From the NCBI RefSeq assembly GCF_001580545.1, contig NZ_LRBG01000012.1, positions 1 to 64,000 on the forward strand: a stretch of 64,000 nt of DNA. The letters run 5' to 3'. Positions 63,816 to 64,000 of the stretch are shown one piece after another. The notes under the pieces are model-generated. The model was not told the DNA's origin. It ran no database searches and saw only the letters and a list, made by a program, of their open reading frames with translations. The stretch is from Paraburkholderia monticola (GTDB lineage: Bacteria > Pseudomonadota > Gammaproteobacteria > Burkholderiales > Burkholderiaceae). The translations under genes were made by a program, and so were the position numbers. Every line of letters starts with the position of its first letter. Within the stretch, counting starts at the first letter, position 1.

Positions 63816-64000
63816 TTAGCCGCCGATCAGCTTCAACCCCACCGGCAGCGATTCGCCGAACACACGACCTTCGTCGGCATCATCGAGCGCGACGACTTCG
63901 CTGACCATCGCGATCCACGCGCGCGGCGCATTGGTCGCTTCGAGGCGTCGCACGACGCTCGCGCGCAACGCGTCGGGCAGATCGCGCGAACGGTCGCCGG
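63816..64000 (-). CDS. C-terminal 60 residues of an unidentified protein
   Basis: A minus-strand frame runs open from the window edge to TAA at 63816-63818 and ends DADEGRVFGESLPVGLKLIGG. The visible part is helical (RDLPDALRASVVRRLEATNAPRAW). I do not recognise the family. It converges on the hydrolase gene, 26 bases away. Its start lies outside the window. Confidence 0.55.
   Translation of the reverse strand, partial: GDRSRDLPDALRASVVRRLEATNAPRAWIAMVSEVVALDDADEGRVFGESLPVGLKLIGG

Overview
The window is GC-rich DNA with dense, tightly packed genes and many LysR/AraC/IclR regulators. The gene set (hopanoid side-chain genes hpnI/J/K/L, a trimeric general porin ending in Phe, argG, kduDI, phnWX, pobA) points to a Burkholderiaceae member, most likely Paraburkholderia or a close relative. 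This is inferred from gene content; no 16S or other marker is present. No tRNA, rRNA, CRISPR array, insertion sequence or phage gene was seen.

Layout. 1-410: 3' remnant of ilvA with an in-frame stop just before the conserved part. 562-8231: pobA with a double palindromic operator, an AraC-type PobR-like regulator, and a divergent five-gene catabolic operon (SDR, KstD-like flavoprotein, NIPSNAP protein, SDR, AAHS-type MFS carrier) with a nine-codon ORF coupled to the transporter. 8295-9187: three small minus-strand genes, two of them secreted and His-rich. 9687-13641: kdgR-like IclR, kduD, kduI and divergent kdgT, with two GGAAC-N3-GTTCC-type palindromes between them. 13673-16822: GNAT, semialdehyde dehydrogenase with a strong terminator, cold-shock protein, small membrane protein.

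17023-26040: a hopanoid side-chain locus (hpnJ-hpnI-hpnL and a second operon of a small membrane protein, a second HpnI-like glycosyltransferase and hpnK) split by a PmrAB/QseBC-like two-component system. 26096-33921: RND efflux operon (OMF-MFP-RND) with a second, divergent two-component system. Both halves carry PmrA-box-like direct repeats (CTTAAG-N5-CTTAAG type) at a fixed distance from -10 hexamers: one before hpnJ, one before the hpnI2-hpnK operon and two between the efflux operon and its regulator. This is the most interesting signal in the window. It suggests that BHT-cyclitol-ether hopanoid decoration and an efflux pump answer to envelope-stress regulators.

34013-41451: ProQ/FinO protein, TAXI-type binding protein, a copper-linked trio (DUF2946, beta-barrel protein, CopC), two LysR regulators, a TauE/SafE exporter and a 28-residue membrane peptide. 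41796-45796: SDR, and LysR with phnW-phnX for 2-aminoethylphosphonate use. 45804-50915: LysR, cytosine-deaminase-like amidohydrolase, argG with a strong terminator, GAF-GGDEF cyclase. 51053-54445: MltF-like protein and a bicovalent-FAD oxidase. 54470-59972: porin, MFS, M14-like peptidase and PuuD-like amidase with a divergent LysR, apparently one uptake and breakdown operon. 59999-64000: ECF sigma factor with DGPF protein, LysR, alpha/beta hydrolase, and the tail of an unidentified gene.
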